Below are positions 25,975 through 34,557 of a DNA stretch of 64,000 bases, one piece after another. Within the stretch, counting starts at the first letter, position 1; the number at the start of each line of letters is the position of its first letter. Below the pieces are notes generated by a model that was given only the letters and a program-made list of their open reading frames with translations, ran no database searches and was not told where the DNA came from. The position numbers and the translations under genes were made by a program. Source of the DNA: Rossellomorea vietnamensis (GTDB lineage: Bacteria > Bacillota > Bacilli > Bacillales > Bacillaceae_B); NCBI RefSeq assembly GCF_008180615.1, contig NZ_VTEH01000015.1, positions 34,877 to 98,876 on the forward strand, read 5' to 3'.

Positions 25975-27192
25975 CTAATATTGTTCTTTTACCTGGCTTT
26001 CGGAATGACGCATACTCCACCATAATAATCCAAAAGCCGCTAAGAATAAAGCACCCGTAATATAGAAAATAGAGGAAATCCCTGCAAATCCTGATAAGAT
26101 GCCACCTAATACTGGACCGGCAACATTTCCCAGGAAGCGAAAACTTTGGTTATAGCCAAGTACCTCCCCCTGCATAGAAAGGGGTGCTTCCTGCCTTATA
26201 TAGGCCGTGACGCTTGGAATCATCCCGCCAATCGCTATTCCGAATAAGAAGCGGAAAAGGATCAGCTGCCATAGTTCATCGGCCAAAGCCTGTGGAATAA
26301 TGAAGATACATGCCAGGATCAGTAAAATGGACAGAACTTTTTCATATCCGATTTCATCCCCAAGTTTTCCCCATTTTCTCGTGGCCAGCAGGTTGCCTAC
26401 ACCTGTAGCAGAAAAGGCCAGGCCGGCAAGAAAAGCAATATTCGTCGTGGCGGTCAGCTCATCCACATACAGGGCTAAAAGCGGCTGGACGCTGAAATTC
26501 GCTACCTGGATGATGAAAGAGATGACCATCACTGTAAATAAAAGTTTGTGTCGCAAGATATGCTGAAATACCTGTTTGCTGGAATAGCGGGTCGCCTTGG
26601 TCTTACCCGGACTTTTTCTGACTTCCTGAATCCCGAACAACACACCGGTCGCCGCCAGGGCAATGGCAATGGACGTGATGATGAACGTATAAGAAAATCC
26701 GAAAGAATCGGCCATCACTCCTCCAAGGACCGGTCCGAACAGTCCTCCTGATACGGTCCCCATCTGCAAGGTGCCGAGGGTCTTGCCGGCAATCTCCTTA
26801 GGGGTTTGAGAAGAAATCAGAGCAAGCGAGGTAGGGATGAACCCCGTCACTGCTCCCATAGCCATCCGGAGCAGAAATAAGCCCATGACAGAATCGACAA
26901 AGCCCATCATGAAAATCGAGAGGGAGATGCCGTAACCGGTTATCAGCAAAATCGGTTTGAATCCATACTTGTCCCCGACTCTTCCCCATACAGGAGAAAT
27001 AAAGAATGCGACAAGAAAGGTTATGCCGAAAACATAGCCTGACCACCGCTGGACAAATGCATTATCATAGTTCCCAAAGGTCTCAAGATACAAAGAGAGA
27101 AACGGCAGGACCATAGTGGCACTGGCTGCGACAAGGAAGTTGGCGAACCACATGATCGTTAAGTTTCTTTTTTCTATAGAGATACACAACAC
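25975..27192 (-). CDS. yuxJ: MFS exporter, YuxJ type
   Basis: 405-residue major facilitator with 12 transmembrane helices, DHA1 drug-efflux type. Visible motifs: the A-like loop SPVWGRVGDKYGFKPIL after helix 2 (about 66-82) and the C-like GPVLGGVMADSFGFS (about 152-166), repeated as GPVLGGILSG in the second half. Start is GTG 27192 or the next codon TTG, behind AAAGAAGG. Likely a drug or metabolite exporter; substrate unknown. Named for its position between pbpD and kapD. Confidence 0.82.
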   Translation of the reverse strand: MLCISIEKRNLTIMWFANFLVAASATMVLPFLSLYLETFGNYDNAFVQRWSGYVFGITFLVAFFISPVWGRVGDKYGFKPILLITGYGISLSIFMMGFVDSVMGLFLLRMAMGAVTGFIPTSLALISSQTPKEIAGKTLGTLQMGTVSGGLFGPVLGGVMADSFGFSYTFIITSIAIALAATGVLFGIQEVRKSPGKTKATRYSSKQVFQHILRHKLLFTVMVISFIIQVANFSVQPLLALYVDELTATTNIAFLAGLAFSATGVGNLLATRKWGKLGDEIGYEKVLSILLILACIFIIPQALADELWQLILFRFLFGIAIGGMIPSVTAYIRQEAPLSMQGEVLGYNQSFRFLGNVAGPVLGGILSGFAGISSIFYITGALFLAAFGLLWWSMRHSESQVKEQY

Positions 27193-27356
27193 CTTCTTTA
27201 GTTCGTAATAATATTATTATATATTTCGGTTTACTAAATATTAATAGTATAAACTATACTCCTGTCTATGCAACCATTGACACTTGTTGGTGATTTGGAA
27301 AATATAAATCAACTTTCATATCTTACTTTTAACTATGCCACCCATATCCTGTACCA

Positions 27357-27497
27357 GCGCCTGAGGATTCGTACCCAATGGAACGGGCCCAGCCGCTCGG
27401 GGTCAAATAACCCCAAGAGAATAAAAGGAAAGCCCGCCTTTTTTTCTGTTGAGTACATCTCCTTGTCGGGGCTGAACAGGGCGCTTCCACTTTTGTT
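27357..27497 (-). repeat. Hairpin repeat family 2 (long form)
   Basis: Contains CGGGGTCAAATAACCCC, the AAGAGAATAAAAGGAAAGCC arm and GTCGGGGCTGAACAGGGCG, ending GCGCTTCCACTTTTG. It also has the extra piece GGATTCGTACCCAATGGAAC shared with the second copy near 49.2 kb. It fills most of the yuxJ-kapD gap (27193-27696); the rest is AT-rich, presumably promoters. Confidence 0.8.
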
Positions 27498-27696
27498 TCG
27501 ACATATTTCGGGGAGTGACTGTCACTAATTAGTACCCGAAAAGCCTGTACATCAGTCATGATTCCTTTTTTGACAAAAGTTTTTAAATTGTCATAATTTT
27601 TGGTGTAATCATGATATAATAAATAGAATAAAGATGCAGAGGTATTTGACAGTTTGTTTTTCTTGAAGGATAACCGAATGTCGGGAGGGAAATCAG

Positions 27697-28314
27697 TTGA
27701 AAGGCAGTCAATTGATCATCATTGATTTTGAATTTTCGATGCCGGAGAGGCACCAGAACCCGAGGGGCTTTTTTCCTGAAATCATTGAGACGGGCCTGGT
27801 AGCAGTTCAAAATGGAAAAGTCACCGATAAGTTTTCATCCTATGTAAAACCCGCAGCGTTCCCGGTGTTAACGAAGCGATGCAAGCAGTTTTTATCGATC
27901 TCTCAACAGGATGTGGATAACGGGATCCCGTTTCATTCATTGATTCAGTACCTGAGTGAACTGAACCGGAGAGGAAAGAACAAGATTATCACCTGGGGCA
28001 ATATGGATATGAAGGTGCTTCGGAATAACTGCAGCAAGGCGGGAATCAGTTTTCCTTTTACAGGGGAATTCATTGACTTATCGATGGAATACAAGCGGTT
28101 CTTCGGAGACCAGAACCAAACCGGCTTATGGAAAGCCGTCCAGGAATATGGGCGTGAGGGTGTAGGCAAGCATCACAAAGCGCTGGATGACGCCTTGACC
28201 ACTTACCACATCTATAAATTAGTAGAAAAGGATAAAAAGTACCTGGATAAAGCGGAGCCCACAACAATCGGCGATCGTATAGACTTGTCCAAGCTTTTTA
28301 ACCAGATGGCATGA
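27697..28314 (+). CDS. kapD: KapD, DEDDh 3'-5' exonuclease family, inhibitor of KinA pathway
   Basis: 205 residues, the length of B. subtilis KapD, which inhibits the KinA route into the sporulation phosphorelay. It has the DnaQ-like exonuclease fold: IIIDFEFSM at about 7-15 (Asp-Glu metal ligands), WGNMDMKVL near 98-106 and HHKALDDALTTYHIY near 158-172 (His and Asp of the DEDDh type). TTG start at 27697 behind GGGAGGG. Faces convergently with kapB across a shared terminator. Whether the nuclease activity is used in vivo is not known from sequence. Confidence 0.92.
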   Translation: MKGSQLIIIDFEFSMPERHQNPRGFFPEIIETGLVAVQNGKVTDKFSSYVKPAAFPVLTKRCKQFLSISQQDVDNGIPFHSLIQYLSELNRRGKNKIITWGNMDMKVLRNNCSKAGISFPFTGEFIDLSMEYKRFFGDQNQTGLWKAVQEYGREGVGKHHKALDDALTTYHIYKLVEKDKKYLDKAEPTTIGDRIDLSKLFNQMA

Positions 28315-28315
28315 C

Positions 28316-28346
28316 AAAACCCAAATCAAAAGCTGATTTGGGTTTT
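28316..28346. terminator. Bidirectional terminator kapD / kapB
   Basis: Perfect 13-bp stem AAAACCCAAATCA / TGATTTGGGTTTT, loop AAAGC, between convergent genes. Confidence 0.92.
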
Positions 28347-28354
28347 AACTTGTT

Positions 28355-28753
28355 CTAAAGCTTGATAGAATACATCAACTCATATTCCCTTCTAATGCTC
28401 TCAAGGGTTTCAAGGCTCTTAGCTGCAAATGCCGATTCCTCAGATGCCAGCTGTTTCTTCAATTCATTGAACGTGCTGGACAGGGACTCATTGTATTCTG
28501 GGATATCTCCTTCAAAAGGTTTGACCATTTTTTCCGGGATATTGGCCCTTTCTCTGAAAGCCAGTGCTTTTCGTTCATGAAATAGAGGGACATCCACCTC
28601 TTTGGGATTATGCAGGTCACCTTGCCGCGGATGTTTTAAAACCGCCAAAACTTTGACCACATAAACCCCCGGCCGTGAATCTGTTACTTCCCCTATGTAT
28701 TTTCCTGTTTTATAGAGAGCTGTTACGATGTCTCCGTTTTTGAAATCAGACAT
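28355..28753 (-). CDS. kapB: KapB, kinase-associated protein B
   Basis: 132 residues. KapB is required with KinB for its input to the sporulation phosphorelay in B. subtilis, where it is called a lipoprotein. Conserved core: YKTGKYIGEVTDSRPGVYVVKV (about 13-34), KHPRQGDLHNPKEVDVPLFHERKALAFRE (about 39-67), followed by a helical C-terminus. No lipobox or signal peptide is visible; the N-terminus is hydrophilic. ATG at 28753 with AGGAGGACGG upstream. No kinB is present in this window. Confidence 0.9.
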   Translation of the reverse strand: MSDFKNGDIVTALYKTGKYIGEVTDSRPGVYVVKVLAVLKHPRQGDLHNPKEVDVPLFHERKALAFRERANIPEKMVKPFEGDIPEYNESLSSTFNELKKQLASEESAFAAKSLETLESIRREYELMYSIKL

Positions 28754-28779
28754 GTGCCGTCCTCCTAGTATTTTTATTA

Positions 28780-29152
28780 GACTGCTTTCGCAAAGATTGT
28801 GGCTGCTTTAAATGAAATGGATTTCCGCTCCAGGCGGACGACTCCGCGGGGCGGGCGGTGAGCCTCCTCGGCTGCGCCTGTATAAAAAGTGGAAGCACCT
28901 TGGTCAGCCCCGAGGAGCTGGGCGCTGAAACTAGACGACCGCTAGTCCCGCAGGGAGTCGCACGCCTTCCGCTCCATTCTTTCTATGTCAAAAGGGGAGT
29001 AGGTTAAAAAGCATTAAGAAGCAACAATCCTTTAGAAAAGAGCCTTTTATTTCGGCTGCTTCTTGCTGAATTCTTTTTAAAGTTGATTGGGTTCATCTAC
29101 TTCAACTGGAAGCCAAAGCCCTTTTAATAAAACAATATAGACGAAAACAGCC
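28780..29152. mobile_element. MITE-like element family 1 with nested family-2 repeat
   Basis: Left end GACTGCTTTCGCAAAGATTG, right end CAATATAGACGAAAACAGCC, which form terminal inverted repeats. Core signature ACTCCGCGGGGCGGGCGGTG and CTAGTCCCGCAGGGAGTCG flank an insertion at about 28882-28937 carrying AAGTGGAAGCACCTTGG and CCCCGAGGAGCTGGGCGC, a short family-2 hairpin repeat. It lies between kapB and the cyclophilin gene (divergent). Target duplication not convincing. Confidence 0.72.
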
Positions 29153-29267
29153 TTAATTACATATAGCATTTACTTTCATTCTAATTCATAATAGAGAGTG
29201 TTGCCATATAAAGGGACTATCAACTATTATACATACAAAACAATTTTTAAATGATGGAGGAATTACG

Positions 29268-30014
29268 ATGAAAAAGTACTTAGCAATCGCCGCTGCAGCA
29301 TTCCTTTTGTTATTGTCAGCCTGCGGGACTTCGAATGAACAGGAAGAGAACCAGAATACCGGCAGCAGCCAGCCTGAAGAAAGTGAACAGGAAACGGCAG
29401 AAGCGGTGGATGACAGTGATGTCGTCTATCCACAATTGACAGACGAAATTCAGGAGAATGAAAAAGCTGTAAAAATGGTGACCACTATGGGGGATATCAC
29501 TATAAAATTATTCCCGGACCAAGCTCCTAAAGCGGTAGAGAACTTCATGACCCACAGCAAGGAAGGGTACTATGATGGTGTCATTTTTCACCGTGTCATC
29601 ACTGACTTCATGATTCAGGGAGGAGACCCGCAAGGCACCGGCACAGGCGGGGAAAGCGTCTGGGGTGAACCATTTGAGGACGAGTTTTCTAAAGAATTGT
29701 TGAATATCCGCGGTGCCCTTTCCATGGCCAATGCAGGTCCGGGCACGAACGGCAGTCAGTTCTTTATCGTCCAGAATTCAAGTGTTGATCCTTCATTGGA
29801 ACAGCAGATGGTTCAAGCAGGCTTCGGTAAAAAAGCGATTGAAACGTATATGGAGCGCGGTGGAACACCACACCTTGATAACAAACACACAGTCTTTGGA
29901 CAAGTAATCGAAGGCATGGACGTTGTCGATGAAATTGCGGCAGTTGAAACTGGTGCCAACGACAAGCCTGCCGAAGATGTCGTCATTGAGAAGATAGAGA
30001 TCGTTAAAGAATAA
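29268..30014 (+). CDS. Cyclophilin-type peptidyl-prolyl isomerase lipoprotein
   Basis: Lipid-anchored extracytoplasmic foldase. 248 residues: signal peptide with lipobox LLLLSAC (Cys at about 19), an acidic Gln/Glu-rich linker to about 60, then a cyclophilin domain with FHRVITDFMIQGGDPQGTGTGG at about 105-127 (catalytic Arg-Phe and Gln), SMANAGPGTNGSQFFI near 150-165 and DNKHTVFGQVIEGMDVVDEIA near 204-224. ATG at 29268 behind GGAGG. Likely aids folding of secreted proteins. Confidence 0.93.
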   Translation: MKKYLAIAAAAFLLLLSACGTSNEQEENQNTGSSQPEESEQETAEAVDDSDVVYPQLTDEIQENEKAVKMVTTMGDITIKLFPDQAPKAVENFMTHSKEGYYDGVIFHRVITDFMIQGGDPQGTGTGGESVWGEPFEDEFSKELLNIRGALSMANAGPGTNGSQFFIVQNSSVDPSLEQQMVQAGFGKKAIETYMERGGTPHLDNKHTVFGQVIEGMDVVDEIAAVETGANDKPAEDVVIEKIEIVKE

Positions 30015-30025
30015 GAAAAGTTGGG

Positions 30026-30060
30026 AGCAGCTGAGCCATAAGGAGCAGCTGCTTTTGTTT
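30026..30060 (+). terminator. Intrinsic terminator after cyclophilin gene
   Basis: Eight-bp stem AGCAGCTG / CAGCTGCT, 12-base loop, TTTGTTT. Confidence 0.75.
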
Positions 30061-30134
30061 GGTTTTTGGACATGGTTTTACTCCAGAGGAATTGATATAA
30101 TAGCTACAGTTTGCAAGTTTGAAAGGAGACTACT

Positions 30135-30344
30135 ATGCTTCAAGCATTTATCTTGAATCTGTTTCTATATTTTCCAGAAGACAAAACAGAATATATCCCA
30201 GCTGCATTTTGGATGATTTTATTCGGCACTGCTGCCGTCCTGACATTCCGCTGGATCATTAAAATATCGAAAAAAGAAGAAGAAAAAACGAAACAGGCCG
30301 AGGAAGAAGCGAGAAAGGCTGCGGAGGAAGATCGCAGGGGTTGA
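30135..30344 (+). CDS. Small single-helix membrane protein
   Basis: 69 residues, ATG at 30135 with GAAAGGAG upstream. Extracellular-looking N-terminus with PEDKTEYIP, a transmembrane helix at about 24-42 (AAFWMILFGTAAVLTFRWI), then a highly charged coiled-coil-like cytoplasmic tail KKEEEKTKQAEEEARKAAEE. No family known. The 53-bp array F begins 50 bp after the stop. Confidence 0.75.
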   Translation: MLQAFILNLFLYFPEDKTEYIPAAFWMILFGTAAVLTFRWIIKISKKEEEKTKQAEEEARKAAEEDRRG

Positions 30345-30396
30345 GTATTTGCGGTCGACTGCTCTTGGTATTATGGTGGAAAGTAATTCTTCCTTG

Positions 30397-30880
30397 GCAG
30401 TCTTGGTGAGGACAAGAGCTGCTTGTTTAAGAGTGATATGTGTCCGAAGCAGAGCCAACGTTGGTCAAGGGCTGCTCGTTTGAGAGTAAGATATGTCCGA
30501 GGCAGAGTCAACGTCGGTCAAGAGCTGCTTGTTTGAGAGTGAGATATGTCCGAAGCAGAGTCAACGTCGGTCAAGAGCTGCTCGTTTGAGTGTGAGATAT
30601 GTCCGAGGCAGAGTCAACGTCGGTCAAGAGCTGCTTGTTTGAGAGTGAGCTATGTCCGAAGCAGAGTCAACGTTGGTCAAGAGCGTCTAGTTTTAGTGCG
30701 AGATGTGTCCGAAGCAGAGCCAACGTCGGTCAAGTTCTGCTGGTTTGCGGTTGAGTTATGTTTGAAGCAGAGTCAACGTCGGTCAAGCGCATCTAGTTTG
30801 AGAGTGAGATTGTCCGAAGCAGAGCCAACGTCGGTCAAGAGCGCCTGTTTTGAGAGTGAGACGTGTATGAAGCCGAACCT
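30397..30880. repeat. Tandem array F, 53-bp unit (about 10 copies)
   Basis: GCAGAGTCAACG and variants begin at 30449, 30502, 30555, 30608, 30661, 30714, 30767 (53 bp each), 30819 (52) and 30872 (53), with a degenerate first unit at 30397. Units contain GTCGGTCAAGAGCTGCT and GTTTGAGAGTGAGATATGTC. AGCAG / CTGCT can pair in several units. Sequence is unrelated to arrays C, D, E, G and H, yet has the same period. Open frames across it are repeat artefacts. Confidence 0.9.
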
Positions 30881-30994
30881 CACCATATAAAATTCCTTAT
30901 CCTTGGTAACAGCCGGCAAAATCGCTGTATGAGAATATTTTTTTCCAGCAAAGGCAACAATGGTATAGACGATTTTGTTGTTGGAGGAGATAGG

Positions 30995-31528
30995 ATGCAT
31001 ACAAAGTTAGCGACAGGGCTGCTTGCTTCAGTCGTACTGCTGCAAGGCTGCGCACTGGAGAACCCAAAGAAAACAGAGGTTGATATAAAGAACCCTGTTG
31101 GTGATTCATTAGGAATAATCACCATCCAGGAGCAGGCTTCGGGTGTGGAACTGGACATGGATCTCGTGGGTCTCCCGCCGGGTGTTCACGCCATCCATAT
31201 TCATGAGCTTGGAAAGTGCGAGCCGCCTGATTTTGAATCGGCAGGAAATCATTTTAACCCGGAGGATAAGGAACATGGCCTGCTGCATCCAAAAGGAGCT
31301 CATGCAGGAGATCTGCCTAATTTGATTGTGGAAGATGATGGATCTTTTAAAGGGCAAATCATGGCTCCATTAGTGACGCTTTCCAAAGGGGCCGCTTCTC
31401 TTTTCACTAAAGAAGGAACATCCATTGTTATTAATGAAGGACAGGATGATGGAATGTCCCAGCCTGCCGGAGATTCGGGAAAGAGGATTGCCTGCGGAGA
31501 AATTACGAGTGAGAAAGAAAAAGAATGA
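30995..31528 (+). CDS. sodC: Cu/Zn superoxide dismutase-like lipoprotein (one copper ligand replaced)
   Basis: 177 residues from ATG 30995 behind GGAGGAG. Lipobox LLQGC gives lipid-anchored Cys19. SOD fold: HxH at H68/H70, H86 in GNHFNP, H94, H103 and D106 in AHAGDL, and the disulfide pair C75/C167. These supply the zinc site and three copper ligands. The fourth copper ligand, His in the usual VVHxxxDD motif, is Asn147 here (IVINEGQDDG). B. subtilis SodC (YojM) is likewise known for missing copper ligands and poor activity, so this may not be a true dismutase. Downstream of array F, followed by a terminator. Confidence 0.88.
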   Translation: MHTKLATGLLASVVLLQGCALENPKKTEVDIKNPVGDSLGIITIQEQASGVELDMDLVGLPPGVHAIHIHELGKCEPPDFESAGNHFNPEDKEHGLLHPKGAHAGDLPNLIVEDDGSFKGQIMAPLVTLSKGAASLFTKEGTSIVINEGQDDGMSQPAGDSGKRIACGEITSEKEKE

Positions 31529-31559
31529 AACTGATAACCAATTGGTTGTCGGTTTTTTT
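31528..31559 (+). terminator. Intrinsic terminator after sodC
   Basis: Twelve-bp stem AAACTGATAACC / GGTTGTCGGTTT with two G-T pairs, loop AATT, T-tract. Confidence 0.8.
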
Positions 31560-31645
31560 ATTTTTATTAAAATCTTGACCGGAATAAGATGCAGAGAGTG
31601 AGTTTAGTTGAGTCGTGGCTGTGAATTCAAGGGGGCACTCAATAT

Positions 31646-31680
31646 AAACAAGCAAGGGTTTCTGCCCCTTGCTTGTTTTT
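31646..31680 (-). terminator. Terminator of patB
   Basis: Stem AAACAAGCAAGGG / CCCTTGCTTGTTT with a T-run on either strand, directly at the patB stop. Confidence 0.88.
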
Positions 31681-32849
31681 CAGGATAGCGCTTTTTTCAG
31701 CCGCTCTAATCCGTCTCTCAGTGTGTCCCTTGTACAGGCAATATTCATTCTGAAAAAACCTTCTCCGTCTTCACCGAATTTACTGCCAGGTTCAAGAGCC
31801 AGCTTTCCTTTATTCAGGAGCAGGTCCTGAAGTTCTGTTTCTGTTTTGCCGGTATCGCGGAAATCAATCCATAAGAGATAAGTGGCTTCCGGTTCCATGA
31901 CGGACAACTCAGGAAGTTCCGCTTTTACAAAGGTTTTCACTTCCTCTATATTATCAGCTAGATAGGATATCAAGCTGTCCAGCCAGTCTCCTCCATGTAA
32001 ATAAGCCGCTTCCATGCCGACAACACCAAATGTATTCAGAGTGAAGATGCCTTGCTTTTGGTGCTCTTCAGCAACCTTTTCCCGAAGTTCCTTATTGGGA
32101 ATGATCATTACAGAAGCTTGAAGGCCCGCGATATTAAAGGTTTTACTCGGAGCAGCAAGTGTAAGGGTAATATCTTCAATCTCTTTTTTTAGTGAAGCGA
32201 TCGGGATGTGTGTATTTGGCTTATGAACAAGGTCAGCGTGAATTTCATCCGAGATGATAAGGACACCATACTTTTTACAGAGTTCTGCCATCTTCAACAG
32301 TTCTTCCTTTGTCCAGACACGGCCGCCCGGGTTATGGGGGCTGCAAAGCAGGAAAAGTTTGACGCCTTGTTTCAAAGCCTCTTCAAATGCATGAAAGTCC
32401 ACAGTGAACTGGCCCTTTTTAATTACTAATGGAGCTTTTTTTGCTATGCGGCCATTACTCTCGGCAAGGCTGAAAAAAGGGGTATACACCGGGGAATGCA
32501 TTAGGATGCCATCACCTTTCTCTGTGAAGGCTTTGATAATGGTGGCGATGGCCGGTACGATGCCGGAACTGTACAATAGTGAACTTTCCTTGACCTCCCA
32601 ATTGTGCCGCTCTTTCATCCAGCTGCTGACTGCTTTTCCCAGTGAGCCGCCGGTATACGTATAGCCGAATATTCCGTGCTCGACTCTTTTATGGAGTGCA
32701 TCCAGCACTTCTGGCGGGGGAGGAAAATCCATATCAGCCACCCACATGGGAAGCACATCATCACGGCCGAAAACCGTCTTGGTTAGATCCCACTTTACGG
32801 ATGAGGTTCCTTTGCGGTCGGGAGAACTATCAAAATTATGCATCATCAT
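31680..32849 (-). CDS. patB: Cystathionine beta-lyase / C-S lyase PatB
   Basis: PLP-dependent class I aminotransferase-fold enzyme of the MalY/PatB group, cleaving C-S bonds of cystathionine and cysteine conjugates. About 389 residues. Features: LPMWVADMDFPPPPEV near 34-49, CSPHNPGGRVWTKEEL near 170-185 (Asn contacting PLP), ISDEIHADLVH near 200-210 (Asp), and APSKTFNIAGLQ near 233-244 (Schiff-base Lys). ATG triplet at 32841-32849 behind AAGAAGGATG. PatB is next to kapB and kinB in B. subtilis; here the cyclophilin, small membrane and sodC genes intervene. Confidence 0.92.
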   Translation of the reverse strand: MMMHNFDSSPDRKGTSSVKWDLTKTVFGRDDVLPMWVADMDFPPPPEVLDALHKRVEHGIFGYTYTGGSLGKAVSSWMKERHNWEVKESSLLYSSGIVPAIATIIKAFTEKGDGILMHSPVYTPFFSLAESNGRIAKKAPLVIKKGQFTVDFHAFEEALKQGVKLFLLCSPHNPGGRVWTKEELLKMAELCKKYGVLIISDEIHADLVHKPNTHIPIASLKKEIEDITLTLAAPSKTFNIAGLQASVMIIPNKELREKVAEEHQKQGIFTLNTFGVVGMEAAYLHGGDWLDSLISYLADNIEEVKTFVKAELPELSVMEPEATYLLWIDFRDTGKTETELQDLLLNKGKLALEPGSKFGEDGEGFFRMNIACTRDTLRDGLERLKKALS

Positions 32850-33010
32850 CACATCCTTCTTAAGTTTAAGCTGGCTTTAGTATAAGTCCGTCTTTGGGCC
32901 AAGCAGGTTGATAATCGTTATTCAAAAAAGAAGTATAGATCATATGGTAAAACAGGAAGAAGCAAGATTAAAAACATATGCTTGAAATATACTTCATCCA
33001 GGTGAAAATG

Positions 33011-33136
33011 ATGAATATTACATGTGAGAAACTTTCAAAAGGGCTATATCTTCTTTTACTGAACAATCCAGAAGCTCGGAAGGTTATTGTAAAGAGAGCA
33101 GGCAGTAAGTACCTCGTTGTGCTTTCTCTTCTGTAA
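33011..33136 (+). CDS. Possible 41-residue small protein
   Basis: Short frame MNITCEKLSKGLYLLLLNN and on, ending YLVVLSLL, preceded by AGGTGAAA four to seven nt before two adjacent ATG codons (33008, 33011) and followed directly by a long hairpin that looks like a terminator. Amphipathic, basic, with two hydrophobic stretches. No homologue is known to me; it could be chance. Confidence 0.4.
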   Translation: MNITCEKLSKGLYLLLLNNPEARKVIVKRAGSKYLVVLSLL

Positions 33137-33139
33137 AAA

Positions 33140-33208
33140 AAGGATGTTCATTCAGAGGAAAATACTGCCGGTGAAAAGCGGTATTTCTCCTATGTGAACA
33201 TCCCTTTT
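33140..33208. terminator. Long hairpin, probable bidirectional terminator
   Basis: Outer stem GGATGTTCA / TGAACATCC and inner AAATAC-TGC / GC-GTATTT arms around a short loop; TTTT or AAAA edges. Confidence 0.7.
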
Positions 33209-33318
33209 CCTTAAAAGGTGATTTCTTGATTTACATAAGGCTTCTGTTCCAGTGGCTGATCTGCATAGGCACCGCCATAACCACTCAATGTCTTGAATGC
33301 TGTTCTTTTAAACAGTAC

Positions 33319-34206
33319 TTAAGTGACGGGCAAGGTGTTTGAAATCGGTTTCTTGCTTTTCATTTCTGCTTTCTGTTCTTCGTACTCCCGGTCAGTAAAA
33401 GAGCGGATGTAATTGAAAACATCTTCCGGTCGTTCTTCAGGTACCAGGTGACCTGTTTTCTCAAGCACTATTAATTTAGAATTAGGCAGGTCTTTATCCA
33501 GTCTTTTTCCAATGCTGAGCGGAACAACCCGGTCATGCTTCCCCCACACTAGAAGACAGGGTGTCTGTATCTGCTGAAGATCCTGCTGGCTTAAATCGCC
33601 TTCGCGGTGGCGGATCATCCTTGTGAGTGCCCGGAAAATATCATCATCCAGGAATGGCTTCAGATAGCCGTACATCATTTCATCATTAATCATCTTGGCA
33701 TCGTGGACTACATTTTCGAGGTTTTGGCGCACGCCCGATTTTGAAAGCCATAGTTTTACATACACATGGAAAAAAGGAATATAGCTCAACATCATCACAG
33801 GCCAGTTCATTTTTTTCAAATAACCTGAGCTGCAAAGCAGAATCCCTTTCTCCACAAGATCCGGCTTTTGTTGCATGACATTGAGAGCGATCTGCCCACC
33901 CATCGAATGGCCGATGAGATGGATGTTGTCTATTTCAAGCTTTTCCATAAGCAGGACAACGGTCTTGGCGAGATTTTCGTATGAATAAATAAAATCAGTT
34001 TTCTTGCCGCTTTGTCCAAAAGGGGGAAGATCTACGGATATGACATTATATTGCTCCTTCAGCAGCGGAGTCAGATGCCGGAAGCTGAAAGTAGAGGAAA
34101 GAAACCCGTGAAGAAGGACAAAAGTTTCCCGGGCAGACGGATGGCGGTGGTGTTCATAGAATATTTCTGCTCCATTAATGGTTTCCTTGTAAGTGATATC
34201 ATTCAT
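33319..34206 (-). CDS. yugF: Alpha/beta-hydrolase YugF
   Basis: 295 residues from ATG 34206 behind AGGAGTGA. Alpha/beta-hydrolase fold: oxyanion-side HGFLSSTFSFR near 30-41, nucleophile elbow GHSMGG near 96-101, catalytic Asp in VWGKHDRVVP near 225-234 and His in EKTGHLVPEERPED near 252-265. Substrate unknown; B. subtilis YugF is the positional counterpart. The same reading frame continues for 35 more sense codons past the TAA at 33319 (33318 down to 33211), described under findings. Confidence 0.85.
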   Translation of the reverse strand: MNDITYKETINGAEIFYEHHRHPSARETFVLLHGFLSSTFSFRHLTPLLKEQYNVISVDLPPFGQSGKKTDFIYSYENLAKTVVLLMEKLEIDNIHLIGHSMGGQIALNVMQQKPDLVEKGILLCSSGYLKKMNWPVMMLSYIPFFHVYVKLWLSKSGVRQNLENVVHDAKMINDEMMYGYLKPFLDDDIFRALTRMIRHREGDLSQQDLQQIQTPCLLVWGKHDRVVPLSIGKRLDKDLPNSKLIVLEKTGHLVPEERPEDVFNYIRSFTDREYEEQKAEMKSKKPISNTLPVT

Positions 34207-34557
34207 TTTACTCTCACTCCTGATAAGAATACGTACTTGTATCTTACCCTGCATAAATAAAAAAACACCATTAAATCGCATTATTGGCAAGTTGATTTAG
34301 GAGTTGTTTAAAGAAGGTTGCAAAGGGGGGACGGAGGAGCAGTGCTGTTAGCCTTAGCTTCTTTAAAACGCTGGGTCTTAAGTGAAGCAAGATAAAGAAG
34401 GTCTGCTTCAGGGAGGAGTTAAAAGAGAGCCGCTGAAACACAAAAAATAGGACGATAATAAAATATCGTCCACAATGAAAACAAAAGGGGGAATACTTAA
34501 AAAGCTTAGTAAAAGCATTGCCCCTTGAAGTGAAAATTATACATATTGTTTAAAAGT
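34207..34557. other. Intergenic region yugF / XRE regulator
   Basis: 351 bases between two minus-strand genes. Apart from the hairpin at 34442-34471 it contains purine-rich sequence (AAAGGGGGGACGGAGGAGC near 34322) and nothing that I recognise. Confidence 0.4.
34442..34471 (-). terminator. Probable terminator of the XRE regulator
   Basis: Stem GGACGATA / TATCGTCC, followed on the minus strand by TATTTTTTG; 86 bp after the stop codon. Confidence 0.65.

Noticed and set aside
30546..30890. 114-residue protein spanning array F
   Set aside because: The 53-bp unit has a period not divisible by three; the frame is open by chance in repeats and has no RBS.
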